A stretch of 64,000 nucleotides of DNA, from the NCBI GenBank assembly GCA_016630955.3, contig CM050000.1:930001-994000 (forward strand), written 5' to 3'. This DNA is from Didymella arachidicola (lineage: Eukaryota; Ascomycota; Dothideomycetes; Pleosporales; Didymellaceae). The notes under the pieces were generated by a model that searched no databases, was not told the DNA's origin, and saw only the letters and a program-made list of their open reading frames with translations. Of the stretch, positions 45,845 to 56,032 are shown in pieces; the stretch's first letter is position 1, and every line of letters starts with the position of its first letter. Both the position numbers and the translations under genes were made by a program.

Positions 45845-46348
45845 TGTGTCGGGATGCCGGGCGGCTGCGCTGGGGATGTGGACGGGGCGGGCGAGGGAGC
45901 GAGGTGGCCGTCGGACGGGGAGATGCGACGGGCGGGCTCAGGTGGTCAGAGGCACACGGCGGCGCGGTGGTGATGCAGAGGTCGGCGGTGGTGGTTGAGA
46001 GGCTCAGCCCAACAAAATGTGTCTATCGGACCCCAAGAGAAGAAGTCCCGGGCGCTAGGGGCTGCAACGGGTTAGGCGCGCGTCGGCGCGTGTGCTCGGT
46101 GTGCTCGGAGCTCTGCAGGGTGCAACGTCAGCCGTGGCAGCAAGGGAATTGAGGCCCTCGACAGCACCAGCGACGATTCCTGCGTGCAGACTCAATTTGG
46201 CTGGGAGGCATTCAGACGGCTCCGCAGCATGGTTCAGGGCACACGAGCAGGCCCCTGAAGCGAACGTCCGTACCGTACACGAGAGCCTGCGATTCCCACA
46301 CGACCCGACCGCGCACTCCAGCACCAGGCACCAGACACAGGCACCGCC
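45845..46348. promoter_or_regulatory. Divergent promoter region, LAT1 / SEC7
   Basis: 504 bp between head-to-head start codons; GC-rich. Must carry both promoters and leaders. No single element could be assigned. Confidence 0.5.
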
Positions 46349-49300
46349 ATGGCCGACGCCCACCACGCCGACGCCCCGGTGGACGGGGGACTAGAACAGA
46401 GCACGGCACAGCAAGAGAGGCCGCAGGTAGACGCGCCGCCTGCAGACACGCCTGCAGACACGCCCGCAGAGGACGGCAGCAGCAGCGATGGAGAGGACAC
46501 GGCCGACACAGAGACAGCAGCGGACACAGCGACACCGCCGCCCACACGGCAGGACAACGCGGACACAGCGGACACAGAGGCACCGCCGCCCACAAGACAG
46601 GAGGACAATGCAGACACGGCAGCCACGGCAGACACACACCAGCCGCCGCCCACGCCCGCCCTCAACGTCCCCAACGGCGCAGACACGCCGCGCTCCTCGG
46701 CCCAAATCTTCGACCACCGCGCCCACGACGACGCCGCCCGCCCTCGCACCGACTCGCAGTCGACGGCCGCCACCACCGCCACCACCGCCACCCGGCCCTC
46801 GACCCGCAGCTCGCTCGTCTTCGTCGGCACCGCCCTCGACACCATCGCCGCCTCCAAGGACGCCCGCAAGAACAAGAAGCTCGGCGATGCCACGGCCCAA
46901 GCCCTGGCCGCCATCAAGCGCGAGGGCGACCCCGCCCGCATCAGCCCGGAGCTGCTGTTCGAGCCCCTGCAGCTGGCCGCCGAGGTCCCCAACGTCCCCG
47001 TCTCCATCACCGCCCTCGACTGCATCGGCAAGCTGATCAGCTACTCGTACTTCTCCGTCCCCGCCGACCCCCACCCCGACGCCCCCGCCGGCGCGCCCCT
47101 GATCGAGCGCGCCATCGACACCATATGCGACTGCTTCCAGGGCGAGGCCACCCACCCCGACGTCCAGCTGCAGATCGTCAAGTCGCTGCTGGCCGCCATC
47201 CTCAACGACAAGATTGTCGTCCACGGCGCGGGTCTGCTCAAGGCCGTGCGCCTGACCTACAACATCTTCCTGCTGTCCAAGTCGAGCGCGAACCAGCAGG
47301 TCGCCCAGGGCGCCCTGACCCAGATGGTCGGCACCGTCTTCGAGCGCGTCAAGGCCCGCCTGGCAGTCAACGAGGCCCGAGCCAACCTGTCGCGTGCCTC
47401 GCTGAACGAGAAAGACCAGTCGGACGAGAGTCTGGAGCACCACGACGACGCTTCTCCGCACAGTGACGGGTCGAGCGTGGCCGGCAACGGCGAGGCTGGA
47501 CAGGATGGCGAGACAGACGAGCCCAGCGACAAGGCCGTAGACAAGCACACTGGGCCCAAGATTACCCTGCAAAGCTTCGAGAACAGCATGAACGAAATCG
47601 ACGACCGGATACACGACAACGCACCCACCTTGGTCACGCGCATAAAAGGGAAGCCCGGCTCGCGCCATGCATCTGGCGCCGACGCCTCCGCCCCACACAT
47701 TGGCACCGATGAAGAGGCGGAAGACGAGATCTTCGTCAAGGACGCCTACCTCGTCTTCCGTGCCATGTGCCGCCTGAGCACAAAGGGTCTCTCGGTGGAC
47801 CACGCCCAGGACGTGCGCTCGCAAGGCATGAGGTCGAAGCTTCTCTCGCTGCACATGGTCCACACCATCCTCCACAACAACATCGCCGTCTTCGTCTCCC
47901 CCTACGCTACCATCCGCAGTGGAAGTGGGGATGAACCGACAAGCTTCGTGCAAGCGATCAAGCAGTACCTGTGTCTCAGTCTGAGCCGGAATGGTGCCAG
48001 CTCCGTCAAGCCGGTATTCGAGGTCGCTGCCGAGATCTTCTGGCAGATGCTCAAGTATCTGCGCGTCATGCTCAAGAAGGAGGTCGAGGTGTTTCTCAAG
48101 GAAATCTACCTCGCAACACTCGACAAGCGCGCAGCCCCCGCTTTCCAGAAGCAATACGTACTGACCATCTTCGGTCGTTTCGCTGCGGATCCGAGAGCCC
48201 TGGTCGAGGTATACCTCAACTACGACTGCGACAGGACTGCGCTCGACAACATGTACCAGCGGGTGGTCGAGCACCTGTCCAAAATCTCCAGCAATCCAGT
48301 CACCATCACACCCATGCAACAGCAAGCGTATCAAGATCACCGCGAGAAGCGCGCAAGGCAGATGGACTGGCAGACTCGCGGCACATTACCACCCTCCCTC
48401 ACCACAGTCTCGATGAACTCGGCCAACGACGTGAACGGTGCGTACCCGGACGAGTACGCCATGAAGCAAGAGTCGCTCGAGGCACTGGTAGAAATCCTGC
48501 GCTCCCTCGTCCAGTGGGCGGAACAGTCTCTGCCGGAAAACGCAAAAGCACAGCCCCAGGATTCGAGATTATCACTAGACGATCTGAGGGTCTCCATCGA
48601 TGCCCGGACTCTCACAGACTCGCCTGCGGTAGGCGGGCCCGACTCGGGTACAGTGACACCGCTTGCAGAAGACGACTACAGCTCTCTGGAAAAGGCGAAG
48701 CAGAGGAAGACTGCAATGACAAACGCCGTCCGCGCATTCAACTACAAGCCTAAGAAGGGGTTGAAGGTCCTGATCAAGGACGGCTTCATCACGTCCGACT
48801 CACCTGAAGACATTGCTCGTTTTTTCCTCGACAACGATCGGATTGACAAGGGCGCGCTGGGAGAGTTCCTCGGAGAAGCCGACGCCGAGAACATCGCCAT
48901 CATGCATGCTTTCGTCGACCTGATGGACTTCACCAAGACTCGCTTCGTAGACGCATTGCGTCGCTTCCTCCAGAGCTTCCGTCTGCCCGGCGAAGCCCAA
49001 AAGATTGACCGTTTCATGCTCAAGTTCGCCGAAAGATACATGACCGGCAATCCAAATGCCTTCGCCAACGCCGACACTGCCTACGTCCTGTCGTACTCGG
49101 TCATCATGCTGAACGTCGATCAGCACAGCAAGAAGATGAAAGGACCGCGTATGACGCCCGAAGACTTTATCAAGAACAACCGTGGCATCAACGACAACGC
49201 AGATCTGCCCGAAGACTACCTCCGTGCCATCTACGATGAGATTGCGCACAACGAGATTGTCCTCAACACGGAGCAGGAAGCGGCAGCCGACAAAGGCCTC

Positions 49301-52300
49301 GTCACCTCACAGCCTGCTGGAGGTCTTGGTCTGGCCAGCATCGGTCAAGCGCTGACTGGTGGTGCTCGAGACCTCCAAAGGGAAGCCATTGCACAGGCAT
49401 CAGAGGCCATGGCCAACAAGACTGAGCAGCTATACAAGCAGCTTCTCCGTGCCCAGCGAAAGACGGCAACTGCCATGCCGGTATCAAAGTACATACCCGC
49501 TTCATCGTCAAAGCACGTCGGTCCCATGTTTGAAGTGACATGGATGCCGTTCTTGATGGCTTTGTCTGGCCAGGCGCAGGATCACAACATCGAGATCGTT
49601 CGCCTCTGCATCGAGGGGATCAAGTTGGCCATCCGCATATCTTGCCTCTTCGACTTGGAGGACGCACGTCAAGCGTTTGTGTCCTTCCTTGCTCGCTTCA
49701 CCAACCTCTACAATTTGAGCGAGATGAAGGCAAAGAACATGGAGGCGCTCAAGACCCTGATCGAAGTCGCCCACACAGAAGGCAACCTGCTCAGAGAGTC
49801 GTGGCGCGAGATTCTCACCTGCGTCTCGCAACTGGACCGCTTCCAGCTCATCTCGGCTGGCATTGATGAGCGTGCTGTGCCAGACGTCCTCAAGTCGAAT
49901 ACCGGATCGCAGACCAAGAAGAACCTCAACCTTCCTGGCAACCGCCGGCGACAGTCGCACATCAACAGCGTACACTTTTCAGCAGATGTGGCCGAGGAAA
50001 GTCGCTCGACAGACATCGTCAGGGGTGTCGACCGCATCTTCACCAACAGTGCGAACCTGTCGGGTGAGGCGATTGTTGATTTCGTCAGGGCCCTCGTGCA
50101 GGTCAGCTGGCAGGAGATCCAGTCGTCTGGCCAAAGCGAGTCGCCACGTACCTACAGCCTGCAGAAACTGGTCGAGATCAGTGGCTACAACATGACCCGT
50201 GTGCGTTTCGAGTGGACCAACATCTGGCAAGTGCTCGGTGCGCATTTCAACGAAGTAGGGTGTCACACCAACACAAATGTCGTTTACTTTGCTCTGAACT
50301 CGCTGCGTCAGCTGTCGATGAAGTTCATGGAGATTGAAGAGCTGCCTGGTTTCAAGTTCCAGAAGGACTTCCTGAAGCCGTTCGAGCACATCATCAATAA
50401 CGCTAGCGTCGTCTCTGTGAAGGACATGGTCCTGCGCTGCTTGATCCAGATGATCCAGGCGCGCGGTGAGAACATCCGATCTGGCTGGAAGACCATGTTT
50501 GGCGTCTTCACCGTCGCAGCAAGGGAGCCGTATGGTGAGTTTGTGATATATCGAGTCCTTTCAGTTGCTAACGAGCTCGCAGAGGGCATTGTCAACCTTG
50601 CGTTCGAGAACGTCACGCAGGTATACAACACACGCTTCGGCGTCGTCATCTCACAAGGTGCATTTGCGGACCTCATCGTCTGCTTGACTGAGTTCTCAAA
50701 GAACTACAAGTTCCAAAAGAAGTCACTGCAGGCCATCGAGCTGCTGAAGTCATCAGTGCCGAAGATGTTACGGACGCCCGAGTGCTCCTTGTCTGCTCGC
50801 GCTGGCTACCTGAAAGAGTCCGAGAAGGGCTCCTCGATACCCAAGCAGCCGACTCGCCAGACCCAAGAAGAGCAGTTCTGGTTTCCCGTACTCTTTGCCT
50901 TCCACGACGTCCTGATGACCGGCGAGGATCTGGAGGTGCGCTCGAGAGCGTTGAGCTACCTGTTTGACACGCTCATCAGCTACGGAAGCAATTTCCCTCG
51001 CGAGTTCTGGGACATGCTGTGGCGGCAGCTGCTGTATCCAATCTTCATGGTCCTCAAGTCCAAGTCTGAGATGACAAAGGTCCTGAACCACGAAGAGCTG
51101 TCAGTCTGGCTCTCAACCACCATGATCCAAGCCCTGCGCAACATGATCAAGCTCTTCACGCACTTTTTCGATTCCCTCGAGTACATGCTCGACCGCTTCC
51201 TCGACCTCCTCGCGCTGTGCATCTGCCAGGAGAACGACACCCTCGCTCGCATCGGCAGCAACTGCCTGCAACAACTCATCCTCCAAAACGTGCAGAAATT
51301 CACCGCAGATCACTGGTCCCTCATTGTGAAAGCCTTCGTCGACCTCTTCCACCGCACCGAAGCCTCTGCGCTCTTCTCAGCCGCCACATCCGGCTCCACC
51401 TCTACGCCTCTAAACGGCACGCGCGCGCACTCAGACGACACAAAGTCCATCGCCGAGTCCACAAACATCACGCTCGAAACCCCACCCGCCACCGAACCCT
51501 CAGAGTCTTCCACCGGCCTCGGCATCAACGGCCTCGACGCCCCTCCCCGGCCCTCCCTCGTCACCGAGCCCACCGCCGGCGACGTCCCCACGCGCCAAAC
51601 AAGCGAACTAGAAGACTACCGCCCCGACGACAACCCCCAACAACCCCCCATCGTCGTCACCGCCGCCCGCCGCCGCTTCTTCAACCAAATAATAACAAAA
51701 TGCGTCCTCCAACTCCTCATGATCGAAACCGTCCAAGAGCTCTTTGGCAACACACTAGTCTACAGCCACATCCCCTCGCACGAGCTCTTGCGGCTAATGT
51801 CCGTCCTCAAAAAATCCTACCACTTCGCCAAACGCTTCAACTCAGACCGCGACCTCCGCTCCCGCCTCTTCAGAGAAGGCTTCATGAAACAGCCCCCCAA
51901 CCTCCTCAAACAGGAATCCGGGAGCGCAAGCGTGTACATTGGGATCCTGTTCCGCATGTACCACGACACGTCCTCTGACCGCGCCGCCTCGCGCCTCGAG
52001 ACGGAAAACGCGCTTATCCCGCTCTGCGCAGACCTCGTCAAGAGCTACATCGATCTCGATCCCGAAACCCAACAACGCAACATTGTCACCTGGCGCCCTG
52101 TTGTTGTGAGCGTGCTGGACGGATACGCGAATTTCCCTGATAAGGAGTTTGAGCGGCTTACGCCTGTTTTTGCGCCGCTGGTTGTGGGGCTCCTGGGCGT
52201 GGAGATGGTGGGCGATGTGCAGCGCGCTGTGCAGGCGCTCGTGTCGCGCATCTTCCAGGCTAAGCTGGGGATGCAGCCCGTTAGGCTTATGGAGGTTGGT

Positions 52301-52363
52301 GAGCAGAGGCGCGGCAGCGCTATAGACAGCCCTGAGATGGGGCGCACGCCCCGCATGAGGTAG
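46349..52363 (+). CDS. SEC7: Sec7, large Arf guanine-nucleotide exchange factor
   Basis: A 6-kb gene with one probable 48-bp intron at 50535-50582. The product is 1988 residues when spliced, 2004 if the intron is read through. Sec7 activates Arf1 at the trans-Golgi. A low-complexity acidic/Pro/Thr N terminus (about residues 1-150) precedes the DCB-HUS region. The Sec7 catalytic domain is at about residues 795-985, with the glutamate finger in GALGEFLGEADAENI and the motif AYVLSYSVIMLNVDQHS. HDS repeats follow. Spliced, the junction reads REPYEGIVNLAFENVTQVYN, as in Sec7 relatives from memory. Several long antisense frames overlap the 5' part and are composition artefacts. Confidence 0.96.
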   Translation: MADAHHADAPVDGGLEQSTAQQERPQVDAPPADTPADTPAEDGSSSDGEDTADTETAADTATPPPTRQDNADTADTEAPPPTRQEDNADTAATADTHQPPPTPALNVPNGADTPRSSAQIFDHRAHDDAARPRTDSQSTAATTATTATRPSTRSSLVFVGTALDTIAASKDARKNKKLGDATAQALAAIKREGDPARISPELLFEPLQLAAEVPNVPVSITALDCIGKLISYSYFSVPADPHPDAPAGAPLIERAIDTICDCFQGEATHPDVQLQIVKSLLAAILNDKIVVHGAGLLKAVRLTYNIFLLSKSSANQQVAQGALTQMVGTVFERVKARLAVNEARANLSRASLNEKDQSDESLEHHDDASPHSDGSSVAGNGEAGQDGETDEPSDKAVDKHTGPKITLQSFENSMNEIDDRIHDNAPTLVTRIKGKPGSRHASGADASAPHIGTDEEAEDEIFVKDAYLVFRAMCRLSTKGLSVDHAQDVRSQGMRSKLLSLHMVHTILHNNIAVFVSPYATIRSGSGDEPTSFVQAIKQYLCLSLSRNGASSVKPVFEVAAEIFWQMLKYLRVMLKKEVEVFLKEIYLATLDKRAAPAFQKQYVLTIFGRFAADPRALVEVYLNYDCDRTALDNMYQRVVEHLSKISSNPVTITPMQQQAYQDHREKRARQMDWQTRGTLPPSLTTVSMNSANDVNGAYPDEYAMKQESLEALVEILRSLVQWAEQSLPENAKAQPQDSRLSLDDLRVSIDARTLTDSPAVGGPDSGTVTPLAEDDYSSLEKAKQRKTAMTNAVRAFNYKPKKGLKVLIKDGFITSDSPEDIARFFLDNDRIDKGALGEFLGEADAENIAIMHAFVDLMDFTKTRFVDALRRFLQSFRLPGEAQKIDRFMLKFAERYMTGNPNAFANADTAYVLSYSVIMLNVDQHSKKMKGPRMTPEDFIKNNRGINDNADLPEDYLRAIYDEIAHNEIVLNTEQEAAADKGLVTSQPAGGLGLASIGQALTGGARDLQREAIAQASEAMANKTEQLYKQLLRAQRKTATAMPVSKYIPASSSKHVGPMFEVTWMPFLMALSGQAQDHNIEIVRLCIEGIKLAIRISCLFDLEDARQAFVSFLARFTNLYNLSEMKAKNMEALKTLIEVAHTEGNLLRESWREILTCVSQLDRFQLISAGIDERAVPDVLKSNTGSQTKKNLNLPGNRRRQSHINSVHFSADVAEESRSTDIVRGVDRIFTNSANLSGEAIVDFVRALVQVSWQEIQSSGQSESPRTYSLQKLVEISGYNMTRVRFEWTNIWQVLGAHFNEVGCHTNTNVVYFALNSLRQLSMKFMEIEELPGFKFQKDFLKPFEHIINNASVVSVKDMVLRCLIQMIQARGENIRSGWKTMFGVFTVAAREPYGEFVIYRVLSVANELAEGIVNLAFENVTQVYNTRFGVVISQGAFADLIVCLTEFSKNYKFQKKSLQAIELLKSSVPKMLRTPECSLSARAGYLKESEKGSSIPKQPTRQTQEEQFWFPVLFAFHDVLMTGEDLEVRSRALSYLFDTLISYGSNFPREFWDMLWRQLLYPIFMVLKSKSEMTKVLNHEELSVWLSTTMIQALRNMIKLFTHFFDSLEYMLDRFLDLLALCICQENDTLARIGSNCLQQLILQNVQKFTADHWSLIVKAFVDLFHRTEASALFSAATSGSTSTPLNGTRAHSDDTKSIAESTNITLETPPATEPSESSTGLGINGLDAPPRPSLVTEPTAGDVPTRQTSELEDYRPDDNPQQPPIVVTAARRRFFNQIITKCVLQLLMIETVQELFGNTLVYSHIPSHELLRLMSVLKKSYHFAKRFNSDRDLRSRLFREGFMKQPPNLLKQESGSASVYIGILFRMYHDTSSDRAASRLETENALIPLCADLVKSYIDLDPETQQRNIVTWRPVVVSVLDGYANFPDKEFERLTPVFAPLVVGLLGVEMVGDVQRAVQALVSRIFQAKLGMQPVRLMEVGEQRRGSAIDSPEMGRTPRMR
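50535..50582 (+). other. Stop-free, in-frame intron in SEC7
   Basis: GTGAGT at the 5' end, GCTAAC branch-like site and GCAG at the 3' end. The 48 nt are a multiple of three and contain no stop, so the frame is open either way. Removing it gives the conserved REPYEGIVN block; retaining it inserts 16 residues between Tyr and Glu. Confidence 0.8.
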
Positions 52364-53690
52364 GGTCGCGATTGTAAGTGTTGGGTATTTGTGTAGGAGA
52401 TTCCGGCGAGGAACCGCAGTGGGGGTAGGGAGATGTGTATGGCTAGATGTTACCATATGATATACCACTAGGAGTAGGAATAGGAGTCGAAGCGTCTCTC
52501 GACATCAATCCCACACAACCCCCTTCGCTGGCGTGGTGTCGTGTGATGGAACCCGGTCCCCACGCACGTGTGGCTCACGCCATGGTGTACGCAGACAAAC
52601 AGCCCATCGCGCTGAACAAACGGGGGAGCGTGAGCATGGTGGGTAAAGCTACGTGAGTGGATATTGTTTTTCTCAACTTGGCATAACTAATTAATCATGC
52701 CGACAACGAGGTGTGGTGGGGGTTGTAGGATAGGATCGGATAGGATACACCACTACACTAGTTTCAGGAGTAGCAGTAAGCATAGAACCATCTCTCGATA
52801 CCAATATCAACATCTCTCGATACCAATATCAACAGCAACCCCACACACAACCCCCTCCCTACCATCGTACTCTGACACCAGCAGCCCTTTTTTTTTTTTT
52901 TTTTTTTTTCGCCGGGGAATCACGAATCGCAGCCCTGTTTACTAGGCGGTGTCCGCAACGCAGACAGCGCATCGCACCAAACAAAACCCTGAAGCATAGC
53001 ACGTTCCTTTCCCAAGTTGACTTGATTTACAAACCACCGCCCTCCTACTCTCCTCTTTTGCCCGAGACGATTTAATACTATAACTATGTAAATCTGCAGA
53101 ATAATACTCTACGCTTTATTCCTCCTGCCCTTCTCTACCTAGTCCAAGGCTTGAGGATGACGGGCGAGCGCACTTTGGGCCCCGGTTTTAAGCGTCATGT
53201 GTCTTGTGGTGTTGGGAAAGGAATATTGATCTTGGTTGCAAGGACGTCTGGCTATGAGACAAGCTTTGACAGCATAGCGCTTGTCTTGAAGGACACTAGG
53301 GTGTGCAAATAGAAACAGTTGAGTTAATCAGTCGTTTCTGTAATTTGGAACAGCTCCCAGGCATAGACTCAGATGTGTCTTCATCATCGTGTGCTGCGGG
53401 CTGAGCATCCTTAAAGGTAAGGAGGCATCTGCGTCCAAAGCCTTGAATGAACACCCCTCGGCGCATCTAAGGTCTGCAGGGCACAATAGCGACGTCGTAG
53501 TGATGATCGGATGACAAGCGCATTCGCAGGAACATGATGCGGTAGCGAAGCTCACACTCGTTCAAGCGGGGTCGAGGATGACGTAAGAAGCTCAAAGCCG
53601 TTGCTGATAACAGCGAGGAGCGCTATGGAGAGGCATCAGCGAGAAATCTCCATCGGGCACTGCTCTTCTTGACACCCTCAGCTCCTGACG
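52364..53690. other. Low-complexity intergenic region
   Basis: 1.3 kb after SEC7 without a gene. Two diverged copies of a segment ending in CCACACAACCCCC-type sequence lie at about 52,463-52,520 and 52,748-52,850. A 22-bp unit (starting CATCTCTCGATACC) is repeated twice at 52789-52832. A run of 22 T lies at 52888-52909. The right part is presumably the promoter of the methyltransferase. Confidence 0.5.
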
Positions 53691-54344
53691 ATGTCATCCC
53701 CGGAGAAACCCTACCTTGACCGTGTCTTCGCTGCCAGCAGCACAGAAGAGTCCCGACAACTGTACGATGAATGGGCCGCAACATACGACTCAGACATGCG
53801 CGAGCATGCCTTCACAGCACCGCGTCTGGTAGCCGAAGGTGTCGCGAGAGGGCTGAAGCTGAACCATCTACACCGCGATCCAGACAAAGTGCTCAAAGGC
53901 CTCAGGATCGCAGACGCAGGCTGCGGAACCGGGACCGTCGGCAACGAGCTCGCGAAGATGGGCGCGGAAGATATCGATGGTTTCGATATCAGCCAGGGCA
54001 TGCTGGAGGTTGCACGCAACAGCGGTGCGTACTCAGAGCTCAAGATTGCAGATCTGACGGAGAAGCTGGATATCGCTGATGGCGAGTACGATGCGCTTAC
54101 CTGCTGTGGGACGTTCACGCATGGCCATCTTGGACCGGAGCCGCTCGCTGAGTTTTTGCGCGTCGTGAAGATCGGCGGGGTTGTTGTGGCTACGGTGTTG
54201 GAGAGTCACTGGGTGGAGAGGGGCTTCGAGGCTGAAGCCAAGCGGCTCGAGGAAGTGGGTGCGTGTGTCATCGTCGAGGACAAAGTCCATCAATATCGGA
54301 AAGATGCGGGAGGCGGACATCTCTTGATTCTCAGAAGTACCTGA
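53691..54344 (+). CDS. SAM-dependent methyltransferase, WBSCR27/METTL27-like
   Basis: Single exon, 217 residues. Class I methyltransferase: motif I is LRIADAGCGTGTVGNELAKMG (about residues 70-90) binding S-adenosylmethionine, the acidic end of strand 2 is in IDGFDISQGMLEVA, and the post-core EYDALTCCGTFTHGHLGP resembles the Williams-Beuren region 27 (METTL27) subfamily. The N-terminal LYDEWAATYDSDM is also typical of that group. The substrate is unknown even for the family. Cytosolic; no targeting signal. Intact. Confidence 0.85.
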   Translation: MSSPEKPYLDRVFAASSTEESRQLYDEWAATYDSDMREHAFTAPRLVAEGVARGLKLNHLHRDPDKVLKGLRIADAGCGTGTVGNELAKMGAEDIDGFDISQGMLEVARNSGAYSELKIADLTEKLDIADGEYDALTCCGTFTHGHLGPEPLAEFLRVVKIGGVVVATVLESHWVERGFEAEAKRLEEVGACVIVEDKVHQYRKDAGGGHLLILRST

Positions 54345-54882
54345 GCGGCTGGGATGATTTCAGGTTGTCCATCTAGCGCGCTGGTGCAGGTTGGGTCTCT
54401 GAATGCTGGCTTTGATGCAGCTCGCCATCGCGGCAACGTCTCGTACATTGTGGACTATGTCGCCTTGCCTTGCCTTGATGGGGTTCTCTGAAAGCGTGCT
54501 GTGAGGATGCGCCTCCGTGACGACGATGTGACAAAGATTGCGCTGCGCACTCGCATTGCGCATCTCTTTCGACTAGAGCAATGGCCTGATTCAACATCAA
54601 TACCATCTGACACTCATGTATCCTCGAGGCTAATACTTGAGACTCATTCGAAAGGTGTCAAATACCTCGAATCGCTTTGTTGAGACAAGAGCTACTGATA
54701 CTGTCTCCACTTGGCCGTAAGCACCACGCATGTCTGCGCGGACCCTACTGTACCACGCCGAACGACCCAGAGTTTCTAGACGATGACTGCAGAGTCAACC
54801 CCGGAGGTATAATTTTTGAACATGTTGGTAGAAAAAGTTGTGGCCGAGGCGCTGTTACACTTCAGCGTCGAAAGAGGTGCAA
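54345..54882. other. Gene-free stretch
   Basis: About 540 bp after the methyltransferase with short frames only; nothing recognised. Confidence 0.4.
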
Positions 54883-54968
54883 TACGAAGAATCCCGTTCT
54901 TTTGAGGAATCATGTTCGGCGCCCGTGCACGCGGAGGTGATTCCTCAGAAAAAACGGGATTCTTCGTA
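54883..54968. repeat. TA-flanked hairpin, possible MITE
   Basis: Two arms of about 30 nt (54883-54912 and 54938-54968) are inverted copies around a 25-nt loop: TACGAAGAATCCCGTT and GAGGAATCA pair with their complements, with a small mismatch in the T/A run between them. A TA dinucleotide lies at both outer ends, as expected for a very small non-autonomous Tc1/mariner-type element of 82 bp. The arms do not match the TIRs of the four full-length elements here. Confidence 0.6.
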
Positions 54969-55344
54969 CGTGGTGTGAAAAAGAAAAGCTGAACGTCTTC
55001 GAAAGAAAAGGCATGGAACAGGAGGGGGCAATCTCGTCCACGCTGCTTTTCTCTTTTGCAGGCCCCCGCTTACATAGAACTCAATCCCGTCCTCTCTAGG
55101 CGGAGCACTCGTATTTCCTGTATAGACTTGCGATCAGCTGTCGTCAGGTAAAGATCTACAATTTTCCACGTCGCAATCGCTGCCAACACAAACGCAGCTG
55201 CACCACTCCTTCGGCGTTCAAGTACCCCGCCATCGAGCATCGGCATCCATGTCTTTCCTCATTTCCCTACGCACAGAGTCACCAACGTGTGGCAAAGGGA
55301 TTGGCTAGTCGTCCCAAATTTCGCAGTTGTAGCAAAAGTGCAGC

Positions 55345-55350
55345 AAAAAA
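55345..55350 (-). terminator. Pol III terminator of the 5S gene
   Basis: Six T in a row on the minus strand at the 3' end of the 5S gene, a standard RNA polymerase III stop. Confidence 0.75.
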
Positions 55351-55468
55351 CATACAACAGCGGGTATTCGCTAGTGGTCACCCACCTAACTACTAATCCG
55401 CCGGTACGTTGCTTAAATAGGGCTGAGCGAACGGGAAGCCTTGTTTTCAACGTCCTATGGTCGTATGT
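55349..55468 (-). rRNA. 5S ribosomal RNA
   Basis: About 120 nt on the minus strand, starting ACATACGACCATAGGA and ending GCTGTTGTATG, followed by a T-run. It keeps the 5S core ATTAGTAGTTAGGTGGGTGA and CGAATACCCGC. The ends pair over nine positions (ACATACGAC with GTTGTATGT). The helix II strands ACGTTG and CAACGT are fully complementary although both differ from the common ascomycete sequence I remember, so the change looks compensated and the RNA probably folds. 5S genes are dispersed and transcribed by RNA polymerase III in Pezizomycotina. Confidence 0.85.
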
Positions 55469-55489
55469 GAAGATACGGAGCAATAAAGA

Positions 55490-55499
55490 TATATATAAT
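55490..55499 (-). promoter_or_regulatory. TATA-like element of the 5S gene
   Basis: ATTATATATA on the minus strand, 22-31 bp upstream of the 5S start, the usual place of the upstream TATA element of fungal Pol III genes. Confidence 0.6.
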
Positions 55500-56032
55500 T
55501 TTACAAACCAATCCCAGTTGTCTCGAGCGCATTGACTGTGTCGCCGCTGCCATGGCTCCTATCAGTGCTCGCAAAAATGTGCGGAATCACTTGCCCATGG
55601 GCCACTGTAGAGATACTCAGGCACGTATGCGCTCTCATAGGCTAGAACAATCTGGTACGAGTGACAGATCCTGATTCTCTCCGTCACAGACCTTGATCCA
55701 GGCTTTCTGACCAATAACGGAAGGCACGGAGGATTTAGGCGTCATGCGGACCATTATAGCAACTGTCATTGCAGAGAAGGGAGGTTCCGTACATTTTTGC
55801 AGCGACCATAGTGCCTGACACTTTCCTAGGCTTGAACATTGTTGAGTGTTTAACGTGTAACTGAACGCTCTCTGGTGGCTGAATGTAACATTGTTGGTGC
55901 AAGAACAGTCTTAATTCGTACTGCTCGCAATTATTTACAGCTTACCAGAGTTATATGACACAGCGACAGGGCAATAAACGCGCTCTCCTCTATGCATAAA
56001 GGAGTAATTCATAGGCTCCGTCCATGATCTGT
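55500..56032. other. Gene-free stretch
   Basis: About 530 bp between the 5S promoter and the end of the PD-(D/E)xK-type gene. Nothing recognised. Confidence 0.4.

Noticed and set aside
46391..48340. 649-codon minus-strand frame opposite SEC7
   Set aside because: GC-rich third positions of SEC7 keep the antisense frame open; its product is low-complexity Val/Gly/Asp and matches nothing, while the sense strand is clearly Sec7.
52888..52909. Run of 22 T
   Set aside because: Ordinary homopolymer; no adjacent target duplication or retroposon body to make it a poly(A) tail on the minus strand.
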